Positions 24,540-35,566 of a DNA stretch of 64,000 nucleotides are shown one piece after another (position 1 is the stretch's first letter; each line of letters starts with the position of its first letter). Made by a program: the position numbers and the translations under genes. The stretch is from Amaurobius ferox. Its lineage: Eukaryota; Arthropoda; Arachnida; Araneae; Amaurobiidae. The notes below the pieces were generated by a model. The model saw only the letters and a program-made list of their open reading frames with translations, did no database searches and was not told the DNA's origin. Where the stretch lies: positions 57,047,069 through 57,111,068 of the forward strand of contig OX578146.1 in the NCBI GenBank assembly GCA_951213105.1. The letters run 5' to 3'.

Positions 24540-25450
24540 AATTTATAAAGCTTGGAGCTGCCTTTTGGAGGAATTATCAACTCGAAGATATGAATCTCAA
24601 GACACAGCCAGGTTTTGTTCAGTGTGTGGTAGTCAATACTTTGGATTCCGCAGTAAAGAATAAATTTCCTGAAAATTAGTGGCTACGTGTATATACGGAT
24701 GGGTCACAATTTGATAACATACGAACCTTGAAGCTAGCGTATCATTTATTTTTATTCACCAGCAGGAGAATTCTATGCACCAGTTCTTTCTATGCACCAG
24801 TAGGAACAGCCTCTGGCGGCGAAGTGGTGTCAATCCGCATTGCTCTTAAACAGCTAATTTACCTCCTTTGTAGTTTTAGAAATGTTGAAATGTTGCGCTG
24901 CTGTGGGATTCACGGGCTGCCATCCCGTCCATTTGTTATATTGAGGTCCAGCTACATAATGAGATTTTCCAATGTCAAAAATTGCTAAACTACTTATGGC
25001 CTCACCATAAACATGTTATTTTACAGCGGATCCCTGGCCATTGCGATTTGTATGGCAATGAGCAGGCAGATTTGCTTGCCAAAAATATTACTATTCTGAT
25101 ACATCACACAAAATGAGAAACTTCTACTCGCAAAAGGAGGAAAAATGATTTATAAGACAATTCATAAATTTGACGTACCAATAAGAATTGAAAAGCAAAA
25201 TGAATAAGAAGTATGGGAAAGGACGCGAAGCCTCCTGGATGTTCTTGTTAAACCAAGACTGGATGTAGTGGTTGTTTTTCGCCTGCCAACTGTGCATGAC
25301 TGGCTTGCTTCACATTTGCACAGTATTGGCATGTTTAACACCTTCACCGCTGTGAAGTCCCCAATAGTGCTACTAAGACTTCCAGATATTAGGAGGCGCG
25401 AGGATTATTGGCGTGATAAACTTCGGTTATTTTTTAACTCTTGTCGTTTT
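24540..25450 (+). pseudogene. Non-LTR retrotransposon RNase H relic
   Basis: The 3' end of a Jockey/I-like LINE pol ORF, broken into several frames. VYTDGSQ near 24690-24710 is the start of an RNase H domain with its first Asp. ASGGEVVSIRIALKQLIYLL near 24805-24870 matches the region with the second acidic residue. IPGHCDLYGNEQADLLAK at 25027-25080 matches the usual GH(C) and GNE.AD signature with the last acidic site. After further breaks, RLPTVHDWLASHLHSIGMFN at 25280-25340 and LPDIRRREDYW resemble the C-terminal segment behind RNase H in arthropod Jockey-like elements. Stops and indels throughout indicate an old copy; no RT or endonuclease was seen upstream. Confidence 0.75.
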
Positions 25451-26998
25451 CGCATTGTTTGTAACACTTGTATTTTGTTCATGTGCCCTAGCCATTGAAA
25501 ATAGAAAAAAGATAATGCTAAGGCTTATAAAGTATCGTTTTGAATTGAATATGCCTACACATTCAATTTGGTTTAATTTCTCGTATGTGATTAACATTTA
25601 TGTTCAACTTTTTTGCATGCCACTGTTGTGTATAGGGGAGGATATTTTAAAACCTGTTTTTTCTCCTAATTTTTTTTTAAATCGGTGTTCACATTCAATC
25701 AACTGTATTATAATCTTACTGATAAAGCATTTTTATTTCATATTATTTAGGACAGCAGTTTGATTGAATAATTTTATTAAATAAAATATTCTTTAAATAA
25801 TTTTCTTATGTAAAATCCATTACTTACACCCATCATTTCGTTATTCAAATCAAATGCATGTTACATACGATAAGTATGTTACCATCCACGTAGATATATG
25901 TTAAATTTTTCAAGAAATATTTTTTGAGACCTCAAATAAAATTTACTTTGAAAACGAATGTAATATAAAATACATTATGAGTCTGAAAGATGATTTTTAT
26001 GGGTTGTTGAGGAAAGTTTAAGGATGAAATTCCAAATCCCGCGGTTCTAAACCGTACCATTAATCTCAGGAACTGCCGGATGTCAACTTCAGATTTAGAG
26101 GCCATAAACATATATAAGGTGGTTAAGTTATCAAGTGAAATATTACTTTTATTGCTAGGAATGACTTTTTGATCGCTTGCAGAACTTTATACCATCAATT
26201 TAGAAAAAAAAATATGAAAAAATTTATACAGAAAGAAGAGCATGGTTTTCTTACATACTTTTCTTATATACTCATGATATTCCTGATTTTCTTATATATA
26301 TATATATATATATAAAATCGGAAAATAAGATACATTAATATTAATATTTTCAATTTTATTTTCGCTAAAAAATTGTAACTTTAGTCATTTGAAACTACGA
26401 TTTAAGAGCCCTTATAATGGTGCATAGTGGCATCCTCGTTTATCCATTTCTTCTATGAATCTATTGTTTAGCAATAATTTTCATCTTAGCTTCATGTTCA
26501 TATTCCTTTTTGCTTATACGGGTAATAGTTCTGTCTCTTGCTCTGACTCACTGGACGGGTCAGGGAGTGTCCCTGTAGACGTTCGTCTTGCTTCTCTGGT
26601 TGTATTTCCATTTGTTCATTCCGGGGCTTCTAGATAATAATTTAAGTTGTTCAGGTTGATATATATATATTGTAAGGTTGATATATAGTACGTATACACG
26701 TGGTGAGAGCAGAAGGGTTCATGTCACATAGTAATACTACACATTTCCTTATCTTCATTTTTTCATCTTTTGATGCCTGTAGCCTGATTTTGAGCATTAA
26801 TTGTAATCTTCTATTGATCAATCTGGAACAGGCATTTGTTTGGGTTAATTAGAATTAAATACTTAGACCTGAGGATGAATTTAATTCTGATTAATCATCG
26901 AATTTGGACCGGTGCTGTTCTTTTCCCCTATTGGCATTATGGCCGTGGTTTTGCTTCTCAAGGGATGTTAATGTTACTTGCATTTTTTATTATTACAT

Positions 26999-27038
<40 letters not shown>

Positions 27039-27334
27039 TTAATTTCTAAAATGCAAAATGGTAAAAACTTGGGTCCCCCTGAAAACTCCGGGTCTCAGGG
27101 GAATGGCCTTTTCACCCCTTTCTGAGCAGGCCTGTGTTTAAACATGTTTCCGTAACATTGCTCTACAAATGTACTAAATTTCACATATTTTTGTATGCTA
27201 TGGTTTTACGAGACAGAGAATCTCAAGGGACGAGAAATTTGTCAAACGGCGTCAGCCACTTTTTCTTGATATAGAGAGAAATGCATTTATCACAACTAAA
27301 TGCATTTTTACTTCTTCTACAATACATTGTACTC
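25451..27334. other. Unassigned AT-rich DNA with TA microsatellites
   Basis: TA-type runs occur at about 26293-26316 and 27006-27035. The 116-codon ORF at 25413-25763 is hydrophobic and AT-rich but has no start context or family motif. No gene is called. Confidence 0.5.
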
Positions 27335-28183
27335 TACAGGGTGTCCCAAAAAGATTGAAATGCGCTTTAATTCTTTAACTGTTGGAGATAAGTGGATAAT
27401 GTAAATTACAAAAATGTTGAAAGTAAGGTAGGAAATAAGACTACGTTAAGGAAATAGTACTCCCATTAATTTTTAAAAAGTTCAACTTTTGAAATTTTTA
27501 TACGACCCCGTTAGAGAAATGTATTCAATCAATTTTTTTTTATTTTTGATGCAACATGATCATTAAAAAAACCGTATATCTGCATCTTTAAAATTGAGCG
27601 AGTTATATTTAATTGAAAATTGAACATTGTGAATGGGGACGTTATATCAAATTGGAAATGTAAATCTGTGACATATCACAAAAAAAATGAAACTGGATGA
27701 TAATGCATAGGACACCTAACCGCGTAGTGAGTACCACTGCTTTATATGATCTCTGTCTGTGTAATGCTTTATTTAAATGCATTTGTAATAAAAAAATTGA
27801 CACATATTAAAGTATTTTTGATCTAAACAATTTTCATCGTCAATTTGTTTATGATCTCTGTTTTCACTGATGAAGCAGCCTTTTGCATGGTACGGAAAAG
27901 TGGCATAAGTAAGATTTTTGCCTTTATCATAATTCAATTGATTTTAAACATACAGATATGCGGGGTTTTTTTAATGATCGTGTTGCATTAAAAATAAAAA
28001 TTATCTGATTGACTAAATTTGTCTATGGTGTATAAAAATTTTTGAAAATTAATGGGAGGACTACTTCATTAACGTAGTCTTATTTCCTACCTTACTTTCA
28101 ACATTTTTGCAATTTATATTGCCCACTTATCTTCCACAGATAAAAAATTAAAACGCGTTTCAATTTTTTGGGGACACCCTGTA
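27335..28183. mobile_element. Foldback MITE M2
   Basis: Same family as M1: TACAGGGTGTCCCAAAAAGA at the left and GGGGACACCCTGTA at the right, with long inverted repeats (AAGTAAGGTAGGAAATAAGA versus TTATTTCCTACCTTACTTTC). The central part runs in the opposite orientation to that of M1. About 65 bases near 27716-27780 are not shared with M1. It appears inserted a few bases inside the 5' end of a family A-like repeat. Confidence 0.85.
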
Positions 28184-29037
28184 TCGAGAAGGTATTGGAA
28201 TTGTGTCAAAAATAGGAAATCTACACGCTTCAGGCCATCTAGAACAAAAATTATTTTTAGCGAGGGTCCTCTATATATGTGTTTGCGCATTGTAAGTATC
28301 AAATCTATCCCTCAAAACTGTTCGATGATATTTTACAAACTGTAGTAGATAAGTCAATTGGGAGTTATCCTGGTATTCTTTAAATTCGTAAAAAATAAAA
28401 CCTGCTCTCTTTTGCAAAATAATCATCAAAACCCGTGAATTTCTGAAATATCTAAATATTCTAAAATGCACTTATCAAATGCTTGTTTTATACGCAATTT
28501 TTAAAGTTAGAAAGATTAAAACCAAATTTAATACACTAGCATAGATCATTCTGGAGTGGAATTTTGAGAAACTGGTGACGATTTTCATTCCAGTTGAAAA
28601 ATGTTTGATACAATTTCCAAAAATCTGGTCTAATCAATTATGGATTAACCGGCTGCTGATTTGATGCAATCCGGTAAAAAAAAAACTTTTTTTACGAAAT
28701 AGTGTGCAAAGCCGTCAGATTTTGATATAAAAGAATAAGTATGCTTAAAAGTATTCATTCAATGCAAATACGTAAATTTGAAAGAAAAAATTAATAAAAC
28801 CAACTCTATTATTCCATTACAAGCTTTTTCTCGAGGAATTTATTTAAGTTTTTTGGATACTTGAGAAAATGGCAAAATTTTAAAATGCATTAAGTCGTCT
28901 AATGAAAAAGAAGACACATCTGCAAACTGGATATGATATCAAGTTAAGTGTTTGCGTTAATTTGACTAAATTTAACATCAGTGTGTGAATTTTAGTCTGT
29001 ATGGAAAGCCATGTGCTACCTACATCAGATTTTTACT
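28184..29037 (+). repeat. Diverged family A repeat
   Basis: Begins GAGAAGGTATTGGAATTGTG, keeps TTATTTTTAGCGAGGGTCC, AGTCTGTATGGAAAGCCATG and the 3' hairpin end GTGCTACCTACATCAGATTT. The middle is strongly diverged. It directly abuts a family F start at 29038. Confidence 0.6.
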
Positions 29038-29365
29038 TGATATTATGTAATATAGTATAAAGTTTTGTTTTCACGAAAATTCTTTAATTCGAGATTTTGA
29101 TAGCAATATAATTTTTTAAGACCTCCTGAACACGTTTTGACTATTTTTGGAGTGGTGTCCGTCTGTCTACATGATGTTTGTAGTTGATTTCTTGTATACA
29201 TGATTGCAGCCACAAGTATTAATGGATTTTCGCGAACTTTATATCCAGCTTTGTTATCGAAAAATCTAGAACAAATAAAAACAATTTTAAAATTCGAACA
29301 AAGACTTCGTAATTTATTCGAAATTATATATTTTTTTAACATCGCAGCATAGGACAACATTTGAC
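29038..29365 (-). repeat. Family F repeat, truncated, opposite strand
   Basis: Starting ACTTGATATTATGTAATATA, this is the opposite-strand version of the family F end seen at 47935, 49855, 54065 and 61910. It includes CACGAAAATTCTTTAATTCG, CACGTTTTGACTATTTTTGG, GTCTGTCTAC and AATGGATTTTCGCGAAC, then stops near 29365. The 105-codon ORF here is a frame of the repeat. Confidence 0.7.
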
Positions 29366-29419
29366 ATAATAATTATAAAAGTGTTTATTTATGGAACAAT
29401 GGTCACAAGACTTACTACT

Positions 29420-29670
29420 GCCGATCCGGTGGTCGAGCGATCAGAGGCATGCGTTTCCGTCTGATCGCTGGATTGCCGGATTGCGGGTTCGAATCCCGCC
29501 AGCGGGCATGGATGTTGTCATGTCGAAGCCAAGTCAGACTTCCGCCCTTAGGGGTGCTTCTATAAAAGTGAAGTTGCAATCCTTCTCCCCTTCGCCATGG
29601 GATACCCTGGGGGGTCTTGTGGACGTGGTGTGTAGGTGCCCCTTCACGACTGGGAAATTAGTAAAAAAAA
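29420..29670 (+). repeat. tRNA-headed SINE with 13-bp target duplication
   Basis: Flanked by AAGACTTACTACT at 29407-29419 and again at 29671-29683, an exact 13-bp target site duplication. The head GCCGATCCGGTGGTCGAGCG is a box A in a Ser/Leu-like tRNA with a long variable arm, and GCGGGTTCGAATCCCGCC is a near-perfect box B. The body contains CATGGATGTTGTCATGTCG and CTTCTCCCCTTCGCCATGGG, ending in an A run. The 138-codon ORF over it is an artefact. Confidence 0.93.
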
Positions 29671-29689
29671 AAGACTTACTACTTTCAAT

Positions 29690-30026
29690 CACTGTTGTGA
29701 AAAATACCCGGGATACAATCTTTTTGTCCGTGACGTCATTAAGCCCTCCTCGGGGTGAAAGTTACCTCGCCGGGTGGGGAGGTGTTAGACTGTCAAGTAT
29801 GGTATGAATCGAAATATTTTCTCAAGCCCTGTAAAGTGAAGGGTACCATGCTATAATTGTAATCATTTGGACCCACAATACCGAATTTTCAAAAATTTCC
29901 TTGTAAAATAAAAAGAAAAAAATGAATTCTGGTATGATAAATTCAAGTTGAGCCACACTGCAGTTAATTTGTCCTAACTTCATAGTTATTAAAATCTCTA
30001 TCATCCGATATTACAGCGCTTTTATA
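29690..30026. other. Spacer, probably family F remnant
   Basis: GACGTCATTAAGCCCTC and TCAAGTATGGTATGAATCG resemble family F text reading GTACCC...ACGTCAC, on the strand opposite to that of F1-F4. No gene is supported. Confidence 0.35.
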
Positions 30027-30702
30027 TACAGGGTGTCCAGTGATATCGGTGCCCAATGGTTATATCCTCAACCGTCAGTCACAGAGATATACTTCTAATT
30101 TCAAAAATGTTTTAAATTTTAAAATCTATTATCTTAGAAACAGCTTAAATCAATAAATGCATTTCTGGAAGAAATACGAAATATAAATTTTTATACGGTT
30201 CCCCGGTTCTACCAATTATATTTAGGAAAATCATCCACATACAATTTCATGCAAAATTAAAAAAAATATCTTCCTTTTACGACCAAAATTTACCGAGTTA
30301 TGAAGCATGAAACTTTATGACTTAAGTCGCTTTTCCCCGCATGAAAATGTCCCGTTTCAGGCAACCAACAAATCAGGGACTGTATTGACCATTTCACAGC
30401 AAAAAAAGGGAGTCCAACTTCAAACAGCTATAAGTCGGTCAATTTTGGTCGTAAAAGGATGATTTTTTTTCATTTTGCATAAAGTTGTATGAGGATGATT
30501 TTCCTAAATATAATTGGTAGGTCCAGAGGACTGTATAAAAATTTATATTTCGTATTTCTTTCAAAAATGCATTTATTGATTTAAACTGTTTCTAAGATAA
30601 TTGATTTTAAAATTTGGAACATTTTTGCAATTGGAAGTGTATCTCTGTGACTAATGGTTGAGGAAATAGCCATTGGGCATCGATAGCACTGGACACCCTG
30701 TA
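30027..30702. mobile_element. Foldback MITE M3 (second family)
   Basis: Ends TACAGGGTGTCCAGTGATAT and, read backwards, TACAGGGTGTCCAGTGCTAT. Inverted repeats extend deep inside: TGCCCAATGGTTATATCCTC pairs with GAGGAAATAGCCATTGGGCA, and the AATTATATTTAGGAAAATCATC block is inverted near 30495. TA borders, 676 bases, no ORF. It differs internally from M1/M2. Confidence 0.88.
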
Positions 30703-31735
30703 CAATTTGCTTACGATAATCATTTTGGTTAAATACACTTAAAATTATATCCAAATAAACAGCAAACTTTTACGCCAACAAGATGAGACTGTAAATTAAA
30801 TTGAAATGTAAGATATTAGAATTATAGAAATCGTTTAGGATGTAATGTATTTTCCATAAAGCAAATATTTGCAGTGGGTTAAAGTTAAACACTGGGTTTT
30901 AAGAAAAATTCAAAAAGTTCTATCAAGCGTTTAAAAGATTTTTTCAAATAATCTTTGTAATTTAAATTCCTTAAATAAATATTGATACACTAAACTCTGA
31001 CTGGCTCGTATAAACTTTCTTGTAAAGATTAAAAAAAGAACCAATGTTAAGAAACAATAGCTAGGCAATATTTCTCCGTCCGATGATTAAGAAATGTAGC
31101 TTTAGGGGATATTACATAAAATAAGGTAGGAGTCTTTGATCTTTAATAATATGTAAAGATTGAAATTTAGAACTTCCTTTCCCATCTTCAAAGCAGTGCT
31201 ATTTCAAAATTTCAATTTAAGAATACCATACAATATGACATCATGCCATATTGGATTAATCCACTGAATAATATATAAAATGATTACATTTTTTTCTACT
31301 TTCTGATACAATTGCAAATCGAAAGAATTTATTTCCAGAAAGTTTTTGAAGTTGAGTTATTGATATTAAAGCGCAGTTCAAGACAAAATAAACACATATT
31401 TCGAACACTTGGAGTAATATGTCTACTTTTTGTGCATACTTGTCTGGGAGGTCTAGACATAACTCAAAATGCTTTGTAACAATCTAAAAACAATCTAAAT
31501 TTTAGTTTAAATCTAGTTTTTAGATAACAATCTAAAAACTAGATAAAATATTATTTTATTTTCAAGATTAGATTTAGAAATTTAATATTTTCATATCATA
31601 TAATTTCACATGGGGAAATAAAAATGTTGTGCAAATCATATTTTAAAATAATATAATATATCAAAAAACTTAAATATGATACTTTTTTCAGTTGGATGGC
31701 AATAACAGACACAAAAATATTTCTTGAAAATCGTC
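30703..31735. other. Unassigned AT-rich DNA
   Basis: No gene recognised. Near 31485-31570 there are tandem CAATCTAAAAACTAGAT-type near-repeats. The 91-codon minus-strand ORF at 31596-31871 runs into family A and is not supported. Confidence 0.45.
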
Positions 31736-31740
31736 TGCTG

Positions 31741-32242
31741 CTTTTACTTTCCCTGCAATATATGGTAATGTATGGGGGAGTATTGGAATCGTGAAGAAAA
31801 TCGCAACTCGAGTTTTCAACGGATTTACACGTTTTGAGACCTTTATAACACGAAACATCTATTTTTAGCATGACGTCTGTGTGTGCGTGTCTCTGTGTTT
31901 TTATGTATGTGTGTGTGCGTGTCCGTATGGCATCTATTAAATACTTGTTTCATATGTAATTTTTGACGATGAAATGATTAAGATCAACCCCATTATTCTG
32001 GGACAAGCTGTTCTCTAGATATATTAGACTTTTTTAATTTTTGCTACGCCGGTTTTGACAATAAGTCCAATTACCAAATGAAATCGAAAGCTGAATTGAA
32101 AGTGTAAATTCAGTGCAATTTCAATTAGTTATGCATTTTATATAGTGCAATTAAAATCAATTTAAGGAATTATTAATGAAATAACGAGAAAATTAATTTG
32201 AGCCTGTAGGGAAATACCTGTGCTGCTCAGATCAGATTTCTA
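31741..32242 (+). repeat. Helentron-like repeat family A, copy A5
   Basis: Starts TTTTACTTTCCCTGCAATAT and ends CTGTGCTGCTCAGATCAGAT. It lacks part of the middle. The solo LTR begins only a few bases after its 3' end. Confidence 0.75.
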
Positions 32243-32335
32243 ATATTGTTACGAACTAGTAAGACGCTCTGAAGTCAATTTTCCCCCTCCAACTCCCCTT
32301 CGTCTCTTTCGAAGACCAGACGGAGAAAACACGCA

Positions 32336-32341
32336 TATAAA
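32336..32341 (+). promoter_or_regulatory. Candidate LTR TATA box
   Basis: TATAAA about 90 bases inside the LTR, after a pyrimidine-rich stretch. Position fits a compact U3; no transcription evidence is available from sequence alone. Confidence 0.4.
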
Positions 32342-32759
32342 CATCCTATGACGTGAATCTAGGGTGGCCATTAGCCAAATTTCGAAGAAGAGATGTCAAA
32401 TTTGACAATTTATTGCCAATTTAGCGATATTTGGCGACTTTCGGAAGCTTCCAGAAACATCTCGAAATAACCAGTATTTTACGAGATATAAGAGATTTCC
32501 AGAAATTTCTATAGAGAATCTACAAAAGTAGTCATCACTCAGTTGGAGAGCACTTGACGAGGTACGGGCTACATTGAACTGTGATTTACGTCAATGTTTT
32601 TAGAATAGTAGCCGGTGTTTTTTTTTAATGATTTTCAGTAATCTTTAGTGAATAGCGGCTGTTTTGTGAAATGACTTTTAGCAATCTGTAGTGAATAGTA
32701 GCCGCTGTTTTGTGAATTGACTTTTAGCAATCTGTAGTGAATAGTAGCCGTTGTTGTGT

Positions 32760-32817
32760 TGAAGACCCAGACCGTCCGACTCATCCTAGGACTTCAGCAA
32801 CTATTCTGACGGCCGGA
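32760..32817 (-). repeat. 58-bp hairpin element (tail-only SINE-like), first copy
   Basis: The core starts TGAAGACCCAGACCGTCCGA and ends GACGGCCGGA. It is flanked on both sides by GCCGTTGTTGTGT (32747-32759 and 32818-32830), where plain array units read GCCGCTGTTTTGT, so it looks like an insertion with a 13-bp target duplication. GACCGTCCGA near the start pairs with TCGGACGGCC near the end in the consensus. It resembles the last ~70 bases of the 5S-SINE. At least 12 further copies begin with GAAGACCC at about 32970, 33480, 33708, 33871, 33985, 34260, 34931, 35159, 35322, 35436, 35719 and 35880. Several were multiplied by duplication of array units rather than by separate insertion. Confidence 0.75.
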
Positions 32818-33025
32818 GCCGTTGTTGTGTGAAATGACTTTTAGCAATCTGTAGTGAATAGTAGCCGCTGTTTTGAGAAATGACTTTTAGCAATCTGTAG
32901 CGAATAATAGCCGCTGTTTTATGAAATGACTTTTAACAATCTGTAGTGAATAGTAGATGCTGTTGTGTTGAAGACCCAGACCGTCCGACTCATCCTAGGA
33001 CTTCAGCAACTATTCGGACGGATTA

Positions 33026-33281
33026 TTCCCCTACCACCAACCTCTCGGAAGGACTTACGGACCCACATGTTTAACGTGATCGTACTCCGCATGAACACGG
33101 CGGAATTTTGTGGTAGCGTGCAAATCTAGCGCGCAAACCACGGGGATACCGCACCCGAGATGGCCAACAGCACGCGGTGTTCCGAGGTGGTCACCCACCA
33201 AGTACTAACCGCGCCCGATGCTGCTTGACTTCGGTGATCTAACGAGAACCGGTGTTTTCAGCACGGTACGGCCGTTGGCCG
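33026..33281 (-). repeat. 5S-headed SINE, truncated copy
   Basis: Opposite-strand copy lacking its 3' ~130 bases. It is the same insertion as 34395-34777, duplicated with its surroundings: the duplicated block begins inside the SINE at TTCCCCTACCACC (33026 versus 34523). The full 5S-like head, ending GTTGGCC on this strand, is present. Confidence 0.88.
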
Positions 33282-33562
33282 AATCCGCTGTTTTGTGAAA
33301 TGACTTTTAGCAATCTGTAGTGAATAGTAGCCGCTGTTTTGAGAAATGACTTTTAGCAATCTGTAGTGAATATTAGCCGCTGTTTTCTGAAATGAATTTT
33401 AGCAATCTGTAGTGAATAGTAGCCGCTGTTTTGTGAAATGACTTTTAGCAATCTAGTGAATAGTAGCCGTTGTTGTGTTGAAGACCCAAACCGTCCGACT
33501 CATCCTAGGACTTCAGCAACTATTCGGACGGACGGAGCCGTTGTTGTGTGAAATGACTTTTA

Positions 33563-33592
33563 GCAATCTGTAGTGAATTCACTACAGATTGC
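33563..33592. repeat. 30-bp perfect palindrome at an array inversion
   Basis: GCAATCTGTAGTGAA is followed directly by its exact reverse complement. The same palindrome is at 34068-34097, 34343-34372 and 35014-35043. It marks a short inverted piece of the array unit joined to the forward unit. Confidence 0.95.
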
Positions 33593-34394
33593 CAAAACAG
33601 TGGCCGCTGTTTTGTGAAATGACTTTAGCAATCTGTAGTGAATATTAGCCGCTGTTTTGTGAAATGACTTTTAACAATCTGTACTGAATAGTAGTCGTTG
33701 TAGTGTTGAAGACCCAGACCGTCCGACTCATCCTAGGACTTCACCAACTATTCGGACGGCCGGAGCCGTTGTTTTGTGAAATGACTTTTAGCAATCTGTA
33801 GTGAATATTAGCCGCTGTTTTGTGAAATGACTTTTAGCAATCTGTAGTGAATAGTAGCCATTGTTGTGTTGAAGACCCAGACCGTCCGACTCATCCTAGG
33901 ACTTCAGCAACTATTCGAACGGCCGGAGCCGTTTTTGTGTGAAATGACATTTAGCAATCTGTAGTTAGTAGCTGTTGTTGTGTTGAAGACCCAGACCGTC
34001 CGACTCATCCTAGTACTTCAGCAACTATTCTGATGGCCGGAGCCGTTGTTGTGTGAAATGACTTTTAGCAATCTGTAGTGAATTCACTACAGATTGCCAA
34101 AACAGTTGCCGCTGTTTTGTGAAATGACTTTTAGCAATCTGTAGTGAATATTAGCCGCTGTTTTGTGAAATGACTTTTAGCAATCTGTAGTGAATATTAG
34201 CCGCTGTTTTGTGAAATGACTTTTAGCAATCTGTAGTCAATAGTAGCCGTTGTTGTGTTGAAGACCCAGACCGTCGGACTCATCCTAGGACTTCAGCAAC
34301 TATTCGGACGGCCGGAGCCGTTGTTGTGTGAAATGACTTTTAGCAATCTGTAGTGAATTCACTACAGATTGCCAAAACAGTATCCGCTGTTTTG

Positions 34395-34777
34395 TTGTTG
34401 TTGAGACCCAGACCGTCCGACCTACCAGAAAGGTGTAAGGTAACTGTATGGACAGCCGGGAAGTGCCACCCAATTTAGACCGGAACCCTGTGGGGGAGGC
34501 ATCCACAGGGACCGTACCCTCCTTCCCCTACCACCAACCTCTCGGAAGGACTTACGGACCCACATGTTTAACGTGATCGTACTCCGCATGAACACGGCGG
34601 AATTTTGTGGTAGCGTGCAAATCTAGCGCGCAAACCACGGGGATACCGCACCCGAGATGGCCAACAGCACGCGGTGTTCCGAGGTGGTCACCCACCAAGT
34701 ACTAACCGCGCCCGATGCTGCTTGACTTCGGTGATCTAACGAGAACCGGTTTTTTCAGCACGGTACGGCCGTTGGCC
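34395..34777 (-). repeat. 5S-headed SINE, full length, in minisatellite
   Basis: Flanked by ATCCGCTGTTTTG at 34382-34394 and 34780-34792, a 13-bp target duplication taken from the array unit. Read on the minus strand: 5S rRNA-like head of ~119 bases with the box A-type AAGCAGCATCGGGCGCGG and box C-type GGTGGGTGACCACCTCGGAA; then the shared body (CATGTGGGTCCGTAAGTCC, GAGAGGTTGGTGGTAGGGG, TCCGGTCTAAATTGGGTGG); then a 3' hairpin around GGACGG...CCGTCC and a TTG-type tail. The overlapping ORFs are antisense frames of the SINE. Confidence 0.95.
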
Positions 34778-35505
34778 GAATCCGCTGTTTTGTGAAATGA
34801 CTTTTAGCAATCTGTAGTGAATATTAGCCGCTGTTTTCTGAAATGAATTTTAGCAATCTGTAGTGAATAGTAGCCGCTGTTTTGTGAAATGACTTTTAGC
34901 AATCTAGTGAATAGTAGCCGTTGTTGTGTTGAAGACCCAAACCGTCCGACTCATCCTAGGACTTCAGCAACTATTCGGACGGACGGAGCCGTTGTTGTGT
35001 GAAATGACTTTTAGCAATCTGTAGTGAATTCACTACAGATTGCCAAAACAGTGGCCGCTGTTTTGTGAAATGACTTTAGCAATCTGTAGTGAATATTAGC
35101 CGCTGTTTTGTGAAATGACTTTTAACAATCTGTACTGAATAGTAGTCGTTGTAGTGTTGAAGACCCAGACCGTCCGACTCATCCTAGGACTTCACCAACT
35201 ATTCGGACGGCCGGAGCCGTTGTTTTGTGAAATGACTTTTAGCAATCTGTAGTGAATATTAGCCGCTGTTTTGTGAAATGACTTTTAGCAATCTGTAGTG
35301 AATAGTAGCCATTGTTGTGTTGAAGACCCAGACCGTCCGACTCATCCTAGGACTTCAGCAACTATTCGAACGGCCGGAGCCGTTTTTGTGTGAAATGACA
35401 TTTAGCAATCTGTAGTTAGTAGCTGTTGTTGTGTTGAAGACCCAGACCGTCCGACTCATCCTAGTACTTCAGCAACTATTCTGATGGCCGGAGCCGTTGT
35501 TGTGT
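34523..35505. repeat. Segmental tandem duplication, right copy
   Basis: Right partner of 33026-34054. It ends in the 58-bp hairpin element with CTGATGGCCGGAGCC, after which the two copies diverge (GAAATGAC versus TGAAAGCCC). Confidence 0.92.
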
Positions 35506-35566
35506 TGAAAGCCCAGACCACACGACCAACCCGAAGGTTTATGGTTGCTGCTTGTGTGGTCTGCGA
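35506..35566 (-). repeat. Hairpin element variant with different stem
   Basis: Same start (TGAAAGCCCAGACC) and same flanking GCCGTTGTTGTGT / GTCGTTGTTGTGT as the 58-bp element, but the stem reads CAGACCACAC at 35514-35523 and GTGTGGTCTG at 35554-35563, a perfect 10-bp pairing. Compared with the common form (ACCGTCC / GGACGGC), both arms changed in a compensating way, which argues that the fold is the conserved part. Confidence 0.8.

Larger units (their letters stand above)
33026..34054. repeat. Segmental tandem duplication, left copy
   Basis: Matches 34523-35505. The offset is 1497 bases at the SINE but 1451 bases further in, so exactly one 46-bp unit was gained or lost between the copies. 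Rare variants (GTACTGAATAGTAGTCG, CTAGTACTTCAGC, TTTTCTGAAATGAATTTTAG) are shared by both copies. Confidence 0.92.

Noticed and set aside
25413..25763. 116-codon hydrophobic ORF
   Set aside because: AT-rich composition alone gives Phe/Ile/Leu; no family motif; partly overlaps the LINE relic.
26455..27125. Possible LINE ORF1 or host exon near 26520 and 26890
   Set aside because: Short open pieces with balanced codons exist, but no motif, splice pattern or homologous family could be named.
29420..29515. tRNA gene (Ser/Leu-like)
   Set aside because: Boxes A and B are good, but the acceptor stem does not close, no anticodon arm is convincing, and the sequence continues as a SINE with target duplications.
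29391..29807. 138-codon ORF
   Set aside because: It runs across a SINE and its target duplication, so it is an assembled artefact of insertion.
34300..34506. ORF starting MDASPTGFRSKLGG, also at 52995-53258
   Set aside because: It recurs because it is a fixed frame of the SINE body; no sign of protein constraint.
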